The notes beneath the pieces are model-generated. The model did not search any database. It was not told where the DNA came from and was given only the letters and a program-made list of their open reading frames with translations. DNA of 64,000 nt from JAXMHB01 sp046346965 (GTDB lineage: Bacteria; Pseudomonadota; Gammaproteobacteria; Xanthomonadales; SZUA-5). The stretch covers positions 62,001 through 126,000 of the forward strand of contig JAXMHB010000013.1 of NCBI GenBank assembly GCA_046346965.1. The letters are read 5' to 3'. Below, piece after piece: positions 7,797-16,111 of the stretch (position 1 is its first letter; each line of letters opens with the position of its first letter). The position numbers and the translations under genes are program-made.

Positions 7797-9077
7797 CTAC
7801 TTCAGCGTTGCCGGCAGCCACAGCGAGAGCGCCGGCACGAAGGTCACCAGCAGCAGCACCGACAGCGCGGCCAGGTAGAAGGGCCAGATCGTGCGCAGCG
7901 CGGTGCCGACCGAAATGCGCCCGATGGCGGCCCCGACGAACAGCACCGAGCCTACGGGAGGGGTGATAAGCCCGATGCCGGCCGTCAGGATCAGGATGGT
8001 GCCAAAGTGCACCGGACTGATGCCGTAGGCCTTGGCCACCGGCAAAAAGATCGGTGTGCAGATGATGATCATCGGCGCCATGTCCATGAAGGTGCCGAGC
8101 ACCAGCAGGACCGCCACGATCAGCAGCAGCACCACCACCGGACTGTCGGCGACCGACTGCAGCGCAGCCACGGCGCTGGCCGGCACCTGCAGATAAGCCA
8201 GCAGCCAGCCGAAGGCGGCGGCCGCGGCGATCACGAACAGGATGGCGCCGGTGGTGCGCGCCGCGCCGGTGCACAGATGCACGAACACTGGCCAGGACAG
8301 GCGGCGATACAGCAGCGCGGCAATGGTCAGCGCGTAGAGCACGGCAATCGCGGCGCTCTCCACCGCGGTAAAAATGCCGGCGCGGATGCCGCCCAGGATC
8401 AGCCCGATCAACAGCAGCCCGGGCAGCGCCGCCACCAGACAACGCAGCACCGTGCGCAGGCCGGGGAAAGCTTCCACGGCGTAGCCGCGGCGACGCGCGA
8501 TCAGCCAGGTGGTGCTCATCAGCGCCAGCACCAGCAGCAGCGCCGGCACGATGCCGGCGGCGAACAGATCGGCAATCGAGATGCCGCCACCGGCGGCGGC
8601 CGAGTACAGGATCAGATTGTGCGAGGGCGGCACCAGCAGCGCGACCAGCGCCGCCGTGATCGAGACGTTGACGGCAAAATCGCGGTCGAAGCCGCGCTGC
8701 GTCATCTGCGGAATCATGGTGCCGCCGATCGCCGAGACATCGGCGATGGCCGAGCCCGACACGCCGCCGAACAGCAGCGAGGCCAGCACGCTGACCTGGC
8801 CCAGGCCACCGCGCAGATGGCCGACCAGACTGGCAGCAAAAGCGATGATGCGGTCGGACAAGCCGCCCTTCAGCATGATCTCGCCGGTAAAGATGAACAG
8901 CGGGATGGCGATCAGCGTGCTGGCATTGGCGCCGGAGGCGATGCCGATCACCGAGACCATGTCCGGCAACCCTATCCACGTGGCGGTGACGAAGGAGGCG
9001 GCCGCGAGCGCGAAGGCCACCGGCACGCCGATCAGCAGCAGTGCCGCCAGTGACAGGAACAGCAAGGCGACGGCCAT
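7797..9077 (-). CDS. dctM: TRAP transporter large (DctM-type) permease
   Basis: 426 aa, the usual length for the 12-13-helix DctM subunit, which forms the Na+-coupled substrate channel in the inner membrane. Typical features are the hydrophobic start MAVALLFLSLAALLLIGVPVAFAL, 'GGVSGSAIADVSAIGGTMIPQM', 'VPPSHNLILY' and 'LGTFMDMAPMIIICTPIFLPV...GISPVHFGTILI...IGLITPPVG'. It is the last gene of the operon FAH-like gene, dctP, dctQ, dctM, with 1 bp separating it from dctQ. Confidence 0.95.
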   Translation of the reverse strand: MAVALLFLSLAALLLIGVPVAFALAAASFVTATWIGLPDMVSVIGIASGANASTLIAIPLFIFTGEIMLKGGLSDRIIAFAASLVGHLRGGLGQVSVLASLLFGGVSGSAIADVSAIGGTMIPQMTQRGFDRDFAVNVSITAALVALLVPPSHNLILYSAAAGGGISIADLFAAGIVPALLLVLALMSTTWLIARRRGYAVEAFPGLRTVLRCLVAALPGLLLIGLILGGIRAGIFTAVESAAIAVLYALTIAALLYRRLSWPVFVHLCTGAARTTGAILFVIAAAAAFGWLLAYLQVPASAVAALQSVADSPVVVLLLIVAVLLVLGTFMDMAPMIIICTPIFLPVAKAYGISPVHFGTILILTAGIGLITPPVGSVLFVGAAIGRISVGTALRTIWPFYLAALSVLLLVTFVPALSLWLPATLK

Positions 9078-9078
9078 G

Positions 9079-9561
9079 TCAGCCTTCCTCCCGATACAGC
9101 CGCCAGCCGCGCTCCAGTGCGAACAGCGCCATCAGCAGGCCGCCGGCACACAGCGGCAGGTAGCGCAGGCCCTCGGGCAGCGGCGCGCCGGCCATCGCCA
9201 CATCCCAGTCATCGCGCAACAGCTGCAGACCGCCATGGGCGAGCAGCGCGCCGATCGCCGCCATGATCAGCGTGGACAACAGGCGCATGCGTCGCCGCCA
9301 GGCGGGCGACAGCGCGTCGATCAGCAGGGTGAAGCCGAAATGTTGATCGCCGCGTATCGCTACCGCAGCGCCGCACATCATCGCGGTGTTCATCAGCAGC
9401 AGCGCCACCGGCTCGGTCCAGCCGGGCGAGTCATTCAGCACATAGCGCGCCCAGACCTGCCAGGCCTGCACGCCCGCCATGGCGAGCAGGGCGCAGGCGG
9501 CCAGCCCCAACGTGAGTGCACTGAGGCGGTCCAGCCAGCCGGTCGAGGGCGTGTCGCTCAT
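9079..9561 (-). CDS. dctQ: TRAP transporter small (DctQ-type) permease
   Basis: 160 aa with four predicted membrane helices (LTLGLAACALLAMAGVQAW; EPVALLLMNTAMMCGAAVAI; LSTLIMAAIGALLAHGGL; YLPLCAGGLLMALFALER). The family signature region 'WARYVLNDSPGWTEPVA' is clear. Its ATG overlaps the dctP stop (ATGA), so the two are translationally coupled. It partners DctM in the inner membrane. Confidence 0.93.
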   Translation of the reverse strand: MSDTPSTGWLDRLSALTLGLAACALLAMAGVQAWQVWARYVLNDSPGWTEPVALLLMNTAMMCGAAVAIRGDQHFGFTLLIDALSPAWRRRMRLLSTLIMAAIGALLAHGGLQLLRDDWDVAMAGAPLPEGLRYLPLCAGGLLMALFALERGWRLYREEG

Positions 9562-10544
9562 TGGACCTCCGCGCTGACGCGTATGCGGGCATGCAGGTCG
9601 GCCAGCAGCGGATCCTGCAGATAGCGCTCGATCACCGGGCGCGCAGCGTCACGAAAGGCCGCGTGGTCGACGGCATTGACCACCACGCCACCGGCGCGCG
9701 CAGCGCGCTCAGCCTCCTGCACACGCGCATCCCACAGCGGCCGCATCTGCGCCACCGACTGGCGTGCCAGTGCGCGCACCAGCGTCTGCTGCGGCGCCGG
9801 TAGCGCCGCGTACACGCGCGCCGACATCAGCAGCACATCCGGCGTGTAGGCATGCTCGGTCTGCGACCAATAGCGCGCCACTTCGAACTGGCGCGAGGAA
9901 TGGAAGCTCGGCCAGTTGTTCTCGGCGCCATCGATCAAGTGCGTTTGCAGCGCCGAATAGACCTCGCCATAGGGCAGCGGCGTGGCGTTGACGCCATAGG
10001 CCCGCAGCAGCTCCATGAACATGTCCGAGGGCGGCACGCGCAGCTTCAGCCCCTTGAGATCCGTCGGCGTATGCACCGGACGCGTGCGGTTGTAGATGCT
10101 GCGGACACCGGCATCGTAGAAGCACAAGCCGATCAGACCGCGCGCGGCGAAGCTGTCGAGAATCTGCTGACCGGCCTCGCCATCGAGCGCCCGCCGCATG
10201 TGCGCAACATCGTCGAACACATAGGGCAGCGAGAGGATGCGCGTGGCCGGAAAGGCGTTGTTGACCGAGGCCACGGTAACGCGGGTCATTGCCAGCGCGC
10301 CGTGGCGCACCAGCGCCAGCGTATCGGCCTCGCGGCCCAGCTGGCCCGAGTGGTATTGCCGCAGCGTCAGCGCGCCCGCCGTCTGCGCCGCCAGCTGATC
10401 GCCCAGCCAACGCACGGCGGCCACCGTCGGGTAGTCGGCCACGTGCACATCCGCGGCATCCAGCGCCAGCGCCTGCGCGCGCGCCGCCCGCGGCAGCAGC
10501 GTCGCGGCCGCTGCGCCCAGCAGCCAGGCTCGACGACTCAACAT
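9558..10544 (-). CDS. dctP: TRAP transporter periplasmic substrate-binding protein (DctP-type)
   Basis: 328 aa. The N-terminus MLSRRAWLLGAAAATLLPRAARAQ has a twin Arg and an Ala-rich h-region, so Tat export is possible. The mature part shows the DctP core: 'GQLGREADTLALVRHGALAMTRV', 'LSLPYVFDD', 'RTRPVHTPTDLKGLKLRVP' with the carboxylate-clamping Arg, and 'LPYGEVYSALQTHLIDGAENNWPSF'. The ligand is therefore probably an organic acid. Its start overlaps the end of the FAH-like gene by 7 bp. The pectate-lyase-like neighbour makes a uronate-derived acid possible, but this is only inference. Confidence 0.95.
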   Translation of the reverse strand: MLSRRAWLLGAAAATLLPRAARAQALALDAADVHVADYPTVAAVRWLGDQLAAQTAGALTLRQYHSGQLGREADTLALVRHGALAMTRVTVASVNNAFPATRILSLPYVFDDVAHMRRALDGEAGQQILDSFAARGLIGLCFYDAGVRSIYNRTRPVHTPTDLKGLKLRVPPSDMFMELLRAYGVNATPLPYGEVYSALQTHLIDGAENNWPSFHSSRQFEVARYWSQTEHAYTPDVLLMSARVYAALPAPQQTLVRALARQSVAQMRPLWDARVQEAERAARAGGVVVNAVDHAAFRDAARPVIERYLQDPLLADLHARIRVSAEVQ

Positions 10545-11392
10545 GGCGGCTCTCCCACCGGTGTGCAGGGACGTGGCAGCGCGCGCACGGCGCGACAGTG
10601 CAGCACCACGCCGCCGGCAAAGACCACGCGCGCAGTTTGCCCGATGCGGATGTCGTGGATGCCGGTGCTGGCGCCGGTCGAGACCAGGTCGCCGGCGCGC
10701 AGCGGGCGTCCGCGTCGCGCGTTGCGCCCGAGCGCGAAGGCCAGTGCCGCCAGCGGGCCGCCGCTCAAAAAAGCGGCGCCGCCAGCGCCTACGTGCTGCT
10801 CGGCCACATAGGTATCGCAGTGCAGCGAGTCCCAGGAGCGCAGACGCCAATCGGGCACCGACGGACCCAGCAGCAAGCCGGCGTTGTTGCCAAAATCGGA
10901 GACCACCACGGCCGGACCGAGTTCGTTGATGGTGGCGAGCGGACTGCCGGCGAACTCGATGCCGAGGCGCAATTCGGCCACGTACTCGGCGGCCTCGTCA
11001 GCGTCCCACTGCAGGCGATCGGGCGGCGCATCGCGTCCGATCACGAACACGTACTCGGCCTCGACCGCGGCAAAGCCGCCCTCGATCACGGCGATATCAG
11101 CGCTCTCATCGTGCGCGATCGCCTGCACGTGCTGGGCGAAGATCGGGCCGACCAGGCGCTCCTCGCCCATCTGCGCCAGCCAGGCATCGGGAATCTTGCC
11201 GACTTTCCAGCCGGCCACGTGGTCCGGCCACAGCGCGATCGCCCGCGACTGGCGCGCATAGGCCTCGTCCAGCGACTGCGGCAGCGCGCCGGGGTAGCCG
11301 GGCAGCGCCTCGGCGCGCAGACGCGCACAGACAAAACGCCTGGCGATGACGGCTGGATCAGCGTTGGCGGATAGTTCGGACTCGGTATTCAA
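10538..11392 (-). CDS. FAH-superfamily 2-keto-4-pentenoate hydratase/fumarylacetoacetase-like protein
   Basis: 284 aa from a proposed TTG start at 11392, placed by the segment LNTESELSANADPAVIARRFVCARL. An in-frame ATG at 11512 would add 40 residues and overlap the divergent gene. Recognisable family segments are 'SLDEAYARQSRAIALWPDHVAGWKVG', 'EAEYVFVIGRDAPP' with the metal-binding Glu pair region, 'LGIEFAGSPLATINELGPAVVVSDFGNNAGLLLG' and 'LRAGDLVSTGASTGIHDIRIGQTARV'. Members hydrate or cleave 2-oxo acids with Mg2+. It is first in the TRAP operon, so it may act on the imported acid. Confidence 0.8.
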   Translation of the reverse strand: MNTESELSANADPAVIARRFVCARLRAEALPGYPGALPQSLDEAYARQSRAIALWPDHVAGWKVGKIPDAWLAQMGEERLVGPIFAQHVQAIAHDESADIAVIEGGFAAVEAEYVFVIGRDAPPDRLQWDADEAAEYVAELRLGIEFAGSPLATINELGPAVVVSDFGNNAGLLLGPSVPDWRLRSWDSLHCDTYVAEQHVGAGGAAFLSGGPLAALAFALGRNARRGRPLRAGDLVSTGASTGIHDIRIGQTARVVFAGGVVLHCRAVRALPRPCTPVGEPPC

Positions 11393-11506
11393 GCGGCGTT
11401 CCCGACGACCGGCGCGCGGCCGATGCGGCCATGCGGATGGAAATGTTGTATAGAGGAAACCGGTGTCATTTTCAATGAAAGGCGTGCCCGGGAGGGGCGT
11501 AAACGT

Positions 11507-12877
11507 ATGCATGAGCGTAGTTCACCTGGTCGCCAGCCCCTCGCGCACGCGCGCCGCCTCGGCCTGGCGGCCGCCACTTGGCTGATGCTGAGCGGCCTGC
11601 TTGGCACCGGTCCCGCGGCCGCCGCAGACCGCGCGCCAGCCTTTCCGGGCGCGCTCGGCTGGGCCGCCGACACGCCGGGCGGACGCGGCGGACGCATCCT
11701 CCGCGTCAGCAATCTCAACGCCAGCGGACCGGGCAGTTTCGCCGATGCCGTGCAGCAGCGCGGCCCGCGCATCGTGGTGTTCGAGGTCGGTGGCGTCATC
11801 GACCTCGGCGCGCAGACGCTGACGATCACCGAACCGTTTTTGACCATCGCTGGACAAACCGGTCCCTACCCCGGCATTACACTGATCCGCGGCGGCATCG
11901 ACATCGCCACGCATGATGTGGTCGTGCGGCATCTGCGCGTGCGACCAGGCTCGGCGGGCGCCGCGCCGATGAGCGGCAAGGACTTCGACGCCATCTCCAC
12001 CGTGGCCGCACACGACGTAATCGTCGATCACTGCTCGCTGACCTGGGCCAGCGACGAGAACCTGTCGGCCTCCGGGCCGCGCTTCGCCGAGGGTGGCAAG
12101 ACGCTCGCTGATTTCCGCGCCGCCACCTCGCACCGGATCACCTTCAGCCACAACCTGATCGCTGAAGGGCTGGCGCACTCCACCCACGCCAAGGGCGAGC
12201 ACAGCAAAGGCTCGCTGATCCACGACCACGTGCAGCAGATCCTGATCGTCGGCAATCTGTACGCGCACAACTACGAGCGCAGTCCGATGTTCAAGGCCGA
12301 TGTCAGCGGCCAGATCATCAACAACCTGATCTACGATCCCGGCCAGCGCGCCGTGCACTACAACCTGATTCCGGAGGAATGGGCCGGCCACGAGTACGCT
12401 GTCGGGCGCATGGTGCTGATTGGCAATGTGCTGCGCGCCGGCCCGTCGACGCCCACACCGCTGGCGCTGTTGATGCTGGGGGGCTCGGGCGATCTGGAAG
12501 TCCACGCGCGCGACAACCTCGCGGTGGATCGCATCGGCGAGCCGCTGCCGCAGCGCGGTCGCTACACCACCTCCAGCGCACGCTTCATCGACATCGAGGC
12601 CCCGCCGCTGGCGCCCGGCGTGCAGCCGCAGCCGGCGACAGACGTGCAGGACTGGGTGATCTCCAACGCCGGCGCGCGCCCCTGGGACCGCGATGACGTC
12701 GACCGTCGCATCGTCGCCAACGTGATCGAAGGCCGCGGCAAGATCATCGATCACGAGGACGAGGTCGGCGGCTACCCGCACTACGAGCCCACTGCGCAGC
12801 CCTTCGTCGAAGCCGATTGGGATCTCGTCACGATGGAACCGCGCCGGCCGCTGTGGCGGCGGCCACCGCCGAAGTAA
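11507..12877 (+). CDS. Pectate-lyase-like secreted beta-helix protein
   Basis: 456 aa with a signal peptide (RRLGLAAATWLMLSGLLGTGPAAAA). The ATG at 11507 is preceded by GGAGGGG at 11491. The opening 'AFPGALGWAADTPGGRGGRILRVSNLNASGPGSFADAV' is typical of polysaccharide lyase family 1-type pectate lyases. The helical repeats continue with 'FLTIAGQTGPYPGITLIRG', 'DVVVRHLRVRPG', 'VIVDHCSLTWASDENLS', 'ITFSHNLIAEGL', 'ILIVGNLYAHNYERSPMFK' and 'GQIINNLIYDPG'. It probably cleaves polygalacturonate-like polymers outside the cell. It is divergent from the TRAP operon, a logical pairing for uptake of breakdown products. Confidence 0.85.
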   Translation: MHERSSPGRQPLAHARRLGLAAATWLMLSGLLGTGPAAAADRAPAFPGALGWAADTPGGRGGRILRVSNLNASGPGSFADAVQQRGPRIVVFEVGGVIDLGAQTLTITEPFLTIAGQTGPYPGITLIRGGIDIATHDVVVRHLRVRPGSAGAAPMSGKDFDAISTVAAHDVIVDHCSLTWASDENLSASGPRFAEGGKTLADFRAATSHRITFSHNLIAEGLAHSTHAKGEHSKGSLIHDHVQQILIVGNLYAHNYERSPMFKADVSGQIINNLIYDPGQRAVHYNLIPEEWAGHEYAVGRMVLIGNVLRAGPSTPTPLALLMLGGSGDLEVHARDNLAVDRIGEPLPQRGRYTTSSARFIDIEAPPLAPGVQPQPATDVQDWVISNAGARPWDRDDVDRRIVANVIEGRGKIIDHEDEVGGYPHYEPTAQPFVEADWDLVTMEPRRPLWRRPPPK

Positions 12878-12963
12878 GCGCGCATCGAGGCGGGCCGCGC
12901 GTCGCAGCCAAGGGCTTCACGCGGCATCCGCCATTGTCGTCGCATCCACTGCTGGAGCCGGCC

Positions 12964-13860
12964 ATGCACGATATGCGCGACCCCACCCTCGACTTCGACC
13001 CCGGCGTCTGGCCGCTGTTTGATCGCTACGTCCACGGCGATATCGACCGCCGCACCTTTCTGCGCGAGGCGGCGAAGTTCACGACCGGCGCACTGACGGC
13101 GACGGCGCTGCTCGGCCTGCTGTCGCCGCGCTTTGCCGAGGCGCAGAAGATCGCGCCCGACGACGCACGCGTGCGGACGCAGCGACTGCTGATCGACTCG
13201 CCCGCCGGCTACGGGCAGATCGGCGCCTATGAAGCGCGTCCGGCCGATGCCACCGGCGCCTTGCCGCGCGTGCTGGTGATCCACGAGAACCGCGGCTTGA
13301 ACCCGCATATCGAGGACGTCACCCGACGTTTTGCGCTGGCTGGCTATTGCGCGCTGGCGCCCGATGCCCTGCATCCGCTCGGCGGCTATCCCGGCAACGA
13401 GGACGAGGCGCGCGCCCGGTTTCAGACGCTGGATCAGGCCAAAACGCGCGCGGACTTCCTCGCCGCCGCGCGCCATTTGCTGAGCCTGGACGGCGGCAGC
13501 GCGCGTATCGGCGTCGTCGGCTTCTGCTGGGGCGGCGGCATGAGCAACTGGCTGGCCACGCAGCTCCCCGAGGTCGCCGCCGCCGCGCCCTTCTACGGCA
13601 TGGCGCCACCCGCTGACAGCGTCGCCGCCATCCGCGCCGAGCTGCTGGTGGTGCTGGCCGAGAACGATGAGCGCATCAACGCCAGCTGGCCAGCCTTCGA
13701 GCAGGCGCTCAAGGCCGCCGGCACCCGCTATCAGTTGCTGCAGCCTGCCGGCACCCAACACGGCTTCCACAACGACACCACGCCGCGCCACCACCCGCAG
13801 GCGGCGGCGCAAGCCTGGGAGGCGACGCTGGCCTTGTTCGGGCGAACATTGGACGTTTAG
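12964..13860 (+). CDS. Dienelactone hydrolase family protein, probably Tat-exported
   Basis: 298 aa. The region DRRTFLREAAKFTTGALTATALLGLL is a twin-arginine-like signal after a 35-residue leader. The alpha/beta-hydrolase core has Cys nucleophile motif 'VVGFCWGGGMSN', Asp in 'VVLAENDERIN' and His in 'GTQHGFHNDT', the Cys-Asp-His triad of dienelactone hydrolases. It lies 86 bp after the pectate-lyase-like gene in the same direction, so it may be co-transcribed and act on an ester or lactone in the periplasm. The substrate is unknown. Confidence 0.88.
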   Translation: MHDMRDPTLDFDPGVWPLFDRYVHGDIDRRTFLREAAKFTTGALTATALLGLLSPRFAEAQKIAPDDARVRTQRLLIDSPAGYGQIGAYEARPADATGALPRVLVIHENRGLNPHIEDVTRRFALAGYCALAPDALHPLGGYPGNEDEARARFQTLDQAKTRADFLAAARHLLSLDGGSARIGVVGFCWGGGMSNWLATQLPEVAAAAPFYGMAPPADSVAAIRAELLVVLAENDERINASWPAFEQALKAAGTRYQLLQPAGTQHGFHNDTTPRHHPQAAAQAWEATLALFGRTLDV

Positions 13861-13861
13861 A

Positions 13862-14170
13862 GCACGAGGGTACGCTCAAGCAAGGCGGAGGGCACGAGGG
13901 CACGCAAAGCACGGGGACACGCTCAAGCAAAGCGGAGGGCACGAGGGCACGTAAGAGCACGAGGGCACGCTTAAGCAAGGCGGAGGGCACGAGGGCACGT
14001 AAGGGCTAAAGCCAAGAGCCAAGCGCTACCGTGGTGGATTGGCTCTTGACTCACGCTCTTGGTCTGCGAGCCTTTTCGTGCCCTCGTGCCCTCGTGCCCT
14101 CGTGCACTCGATCCGGCGCGGCGGTGCCGCGCAAGCGCTGCCCTTTGCCCCTCGTGCTTCTGCGCGCCTC
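13862..14170. repeat. Octamer-based inverted repeat family B, copy 1
   Basis: Left arm (13862-14010): three units of about 48 bp built from GAGGGCAC octamers and (T)CAAGCAAGGCGG. Right arm (about 14076-14108): four TCGTGCCC-type octamers in the opposite orientation, then ATCCGGCGCGGCGGTGCCGCGC and GCGCTGCCCTTTGCCCCTC. A homologous element with the same arms and tail is at 29376-29640. No gene is seen in this interval. It abuts the stop of the DUF2541-like gene. Confidence 0.8.
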
Positions 14171-14176
14171 TCCGCG

Positions 14177-14572
14177 TCAGCGCCCCCAGATTTCGACGCG
14201 GGCCTGGTCGCGCGACAGTTCGGTATCGCCGATGACGCCAATCGCCTTGACGCAGCGTTCGCCGCCGCGCAGATCGATCCAGCGTGACTGGCCGTGCTCG
14301 GGGATGCGTTCGCGCAGCGGCAGCGTGTCGACGGCGCCGTTCTTGTAGCGCACCCACAGGCGCTCGATCTCGACCTGGCCGCGATCGATGCGGATCTGCA
14401 CGGCGTTGATGCCCTTGCGGCATTTGGCAAAGGCCAACACGTCCTTGTCGTTCTCCACCCGCGTGAGATAGGTCACGCCGAGCAGACGTGGATCATCCGC
14501 CTGCGCCGCGCGCGGCAGCGCGCTGGCGCCCAGCGTCAGCAACATGGCAGCCAGCACCGTCATCGTTCGCAT
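14177..14572 (-). CDS. DUF2541-like secreted protein
   Basis: 131 aa with a signal peptide (MRTMTVLAAMLLTLGASALPRAAQA). The start at 14572 is fixed by this signal; the frame extends upstream without homology. The mature sequence 'LLGVTYLTRVENDKDVL...INAVQIRIDRGQVEIERLWVRYKNGAVDTLPLRERIPEHGQSRWIDLRGGERCVKAIGVIGDT' follows the pattern of DUF2541 beta-sandwich proteins (compact periplasmic proteins of unknown role). It contains two Cys. Confidence 0.7.
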   Translation of the reverse strand: MRTMTVLAAMLLTLGASALPRAAQADDPRLLGVTYLTRVENDKDVLAFAKCRKGINAVQIRIDRGQVEIERLWVRYKNGAVDTLPLRERIPEHGQSRWIDLRGGERCVKAIGVIGDTELSRDQARVEIWGR

Positions 14573-14666
14573 ATCGAGCCTCCGCACTCTGTGGGTCGGT
14601 GCCTGCCGCAAACGCGCCAGCGCCGCAGGCGTTGACAGTCTGCACCCGCCGCCCCGCCGCCGCGTG

Positions 14667-15443
14667 CTACTCGTCGAAACGCAGATGCTTGACGCTCTTG
14701 CCGTCACGGCGGATCAGTTTGAGCGCTTCGACGCCGATCTCGATGTGGTTGTGCACGAAGTTCTCGGTGACCTTGCGATCGGAGGCCTCGGTCTTGACGC
14801 CTTCCGGCACCATCGGCTGATCGCTGACCAGCAGCAGCGCGCCGGTCGGGATGCCGTTGGCGAAGCCGGCGGCGAAGATCGTCGCGGTTTCCATGTCGAT
14901 GGCCATGCAGCGCGTCTTGCGCAGATAGGACTTGAAGTCCGCATCGTGTTCCCAGACCCGGCGGTTGGTGGTGTACACCGTGCCGGTCCAATAGTCGTGA
15001 CCGAGATCGCGGATCATCGTCGACACCGCGCGCTGCAGCCTGAAGGCCGGCAGCGCCGGGACTTCCGGCAGCAGATAGTCGTTCGAGGTGCCCTCGCCGC
15101 GGATCGCCGCGATCGGCAGGATCAGATCGCCGAGCTGGTTTTTGCGCTTCAAACCACCGCACTTGCCCAGGAACAGCACGGCGCGCGGCTTGGCGGCACT
15201 GAGCAGGTCCATCATCGTCGCCGCGTTCGCGCTGCCCATGCCGAAGTTGATCATGGTGATGCCGTCCACCGTGGCGTTCGGCATCGCGCGGTCGCGACCG
15301 CGCACTTCCACGCCGCCGTGGCGGGCGAACACATCGACGTAATGCTGGAAGTTCGTCAGCAGGACATGGGCGCCAATCTCGGCGACCTCGGAACCGGTGT
15401 AGCGAGGCAACCAGTTGGCGACGATCTCAGCTTTGCTGCGCAT
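14667..15443 (-). CDS. amn: AMP nucleosidase (short form)
   Basis: 258 aa. The enzyme hydrolyses AMP to adenine and ribose-5-phosphate. It belongs to the nucleoside-phosphorylase fold: 'MINFGMGSANAATMMDLLSAAKPRAVLFLGKCGGL' binds phosphate/ribose, and 'CMAIDMETATIFAAGFANGIPTGALLLVSDQPM' contains the Met-Glu ribose-binding pair and a catalytic Asp. It is about half the length of E. coli Amn (which has an extra N-terminal domain), as in the short forms common outside enterobacteria. The start MRSKAEIVANWLPRYTG is typical. Confidence 0.9.
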   Translation of the reverse strand: MRSKAEIVANWLPRYTGSEVAEIGAHVLLTNFQHYVDVFARHGGVEVRGRDRAMPNATVDGITMINFGMGSANAATMMDLLSAAKPRAVLFLGKCGGLKRKNQLGDLILPIAAIRGEGTSNDYLLPEVPALPAFRLQRAVSTMIRDLGHDYWTGTVYTTNRRVWEHDADFKSYLRKTRCMAIDMETATIFAAGFANGIPTGALLLVSDQPMVPEGVKTEASDRKVTENFVHNHIEIGVEALKLIRRDGKSVKHLRFDE

Positions 15444-15482
15444 GCAATGACCCTCAGTGCGGGGCCCGTATTCTGCGCGCAA

Positions 15483-15513
15483 GCCCGCCGCTTGCGTGAG
15501 GCAGGCGGCGGGC
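15483..15513 (-). terminator. Hairpin terminator candidate downstream of OB-fold gene
   Basis: GCCCGCCGCTTGC (15483-15495) pairs with 15501-15513 through a GTGAG loop: a 13-bp stem with one G-U pair. It begins 8 bp beyond the stop of the minus-strand gene at 15521 and lies upstream of amn. No T-tract is evident, so it may be a weak or Rho-aided terminator. Confidence 0.5.
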
Positions 15514-15520
15514 GATCCCC

Positions 15521-15856
15521 TCAGCGCGCTTGCAGCGCCGCGGTCGTCGTGGCACCGCCCGCGCGCAAGGCTTCGATGGTACGTGCGTGCACCTCGATCT
15601 CGGCCATCTTGATGAAGTCGTCCACCACGCGTCCCTCGATGCGCACCACCTGACCGTCGCTGAGACGGCTGCGCTGTGCGCTGGTGCCGTACACCAGCAC
15701 GCGCTCGCCAGCGACGTCCAGCCAGAAGCTGCTGCCGGACTGGAAGCCCACCACCGTGCCCTGCATCTGCACCGGCGCGCCCGGGGTGTAATCCGCGGCG
15801 GTGGCGGACAGTGAAACCAGCGTGAGCGCGGCGAGGGCGATGCGGCGTGCGTACAT
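15521..15856 (-). CDS. Periplasmic OB-fold protein
   Basis: 111 aa with a signal peptide (MYARRIALAALTLVSLSATAA). The mature part 'GAPVQMQGTVVGFQSGSSFWLDVAGERVLVYGT...LSDGQVVRIEGRVVDDFIKMAEIEVHARTIE' has the strand pattern and closing 'G-x-V' turns of a small single-domain OB fold, similar to the YgiW/YdeI group or DUF5666-like proteins. Its function is unknown. It may be monocistronic, ending in the hairpin at 15483-15513. Confidence 0.65.
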   Translation of the reverse strand: MYARRIALAALTLVSLSATAADYTPGAPVQMQGTVVGFQSGSSFWLDVAGERVLVYGTSAQRSRLSDGQVVRIEGRVVDDFIKMAEIEVHARTIEALRAGGATTTAALQAR

Positions 15857-16111
15857 GGGACTCTCCTGCAGGACGACCACGAGGTCGGTCGACGTGCAGC
15901 GATGCTGCGCCCGGCCACGCGCCGCAGAGTGCGAACCATGCCGCAATTGCAGCGAAAGGTGACCGCTGCGATGCAGACTTCTGTCGAGCGCTCGTCAAAT
16001 CAAAAACTTGGCGCACAGCGGGTGGCCCCGCGCGACGCCGATTCCGTTGCGCGGCCCTTGCGCTGAGGTCGTTCGCCCCAACCTCGTGGCCCTTTCCAGG
16101 CAGGCGCCGGC

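Noticed and set aside
11393..11512. N-terminal extension of the FAH-type protein to the ATG at 11512
   Set aside because: The extra 40 residues lack family similarity and overlap the divergent lyase start and its ribosome site; a TTG start at 11392 fits better.
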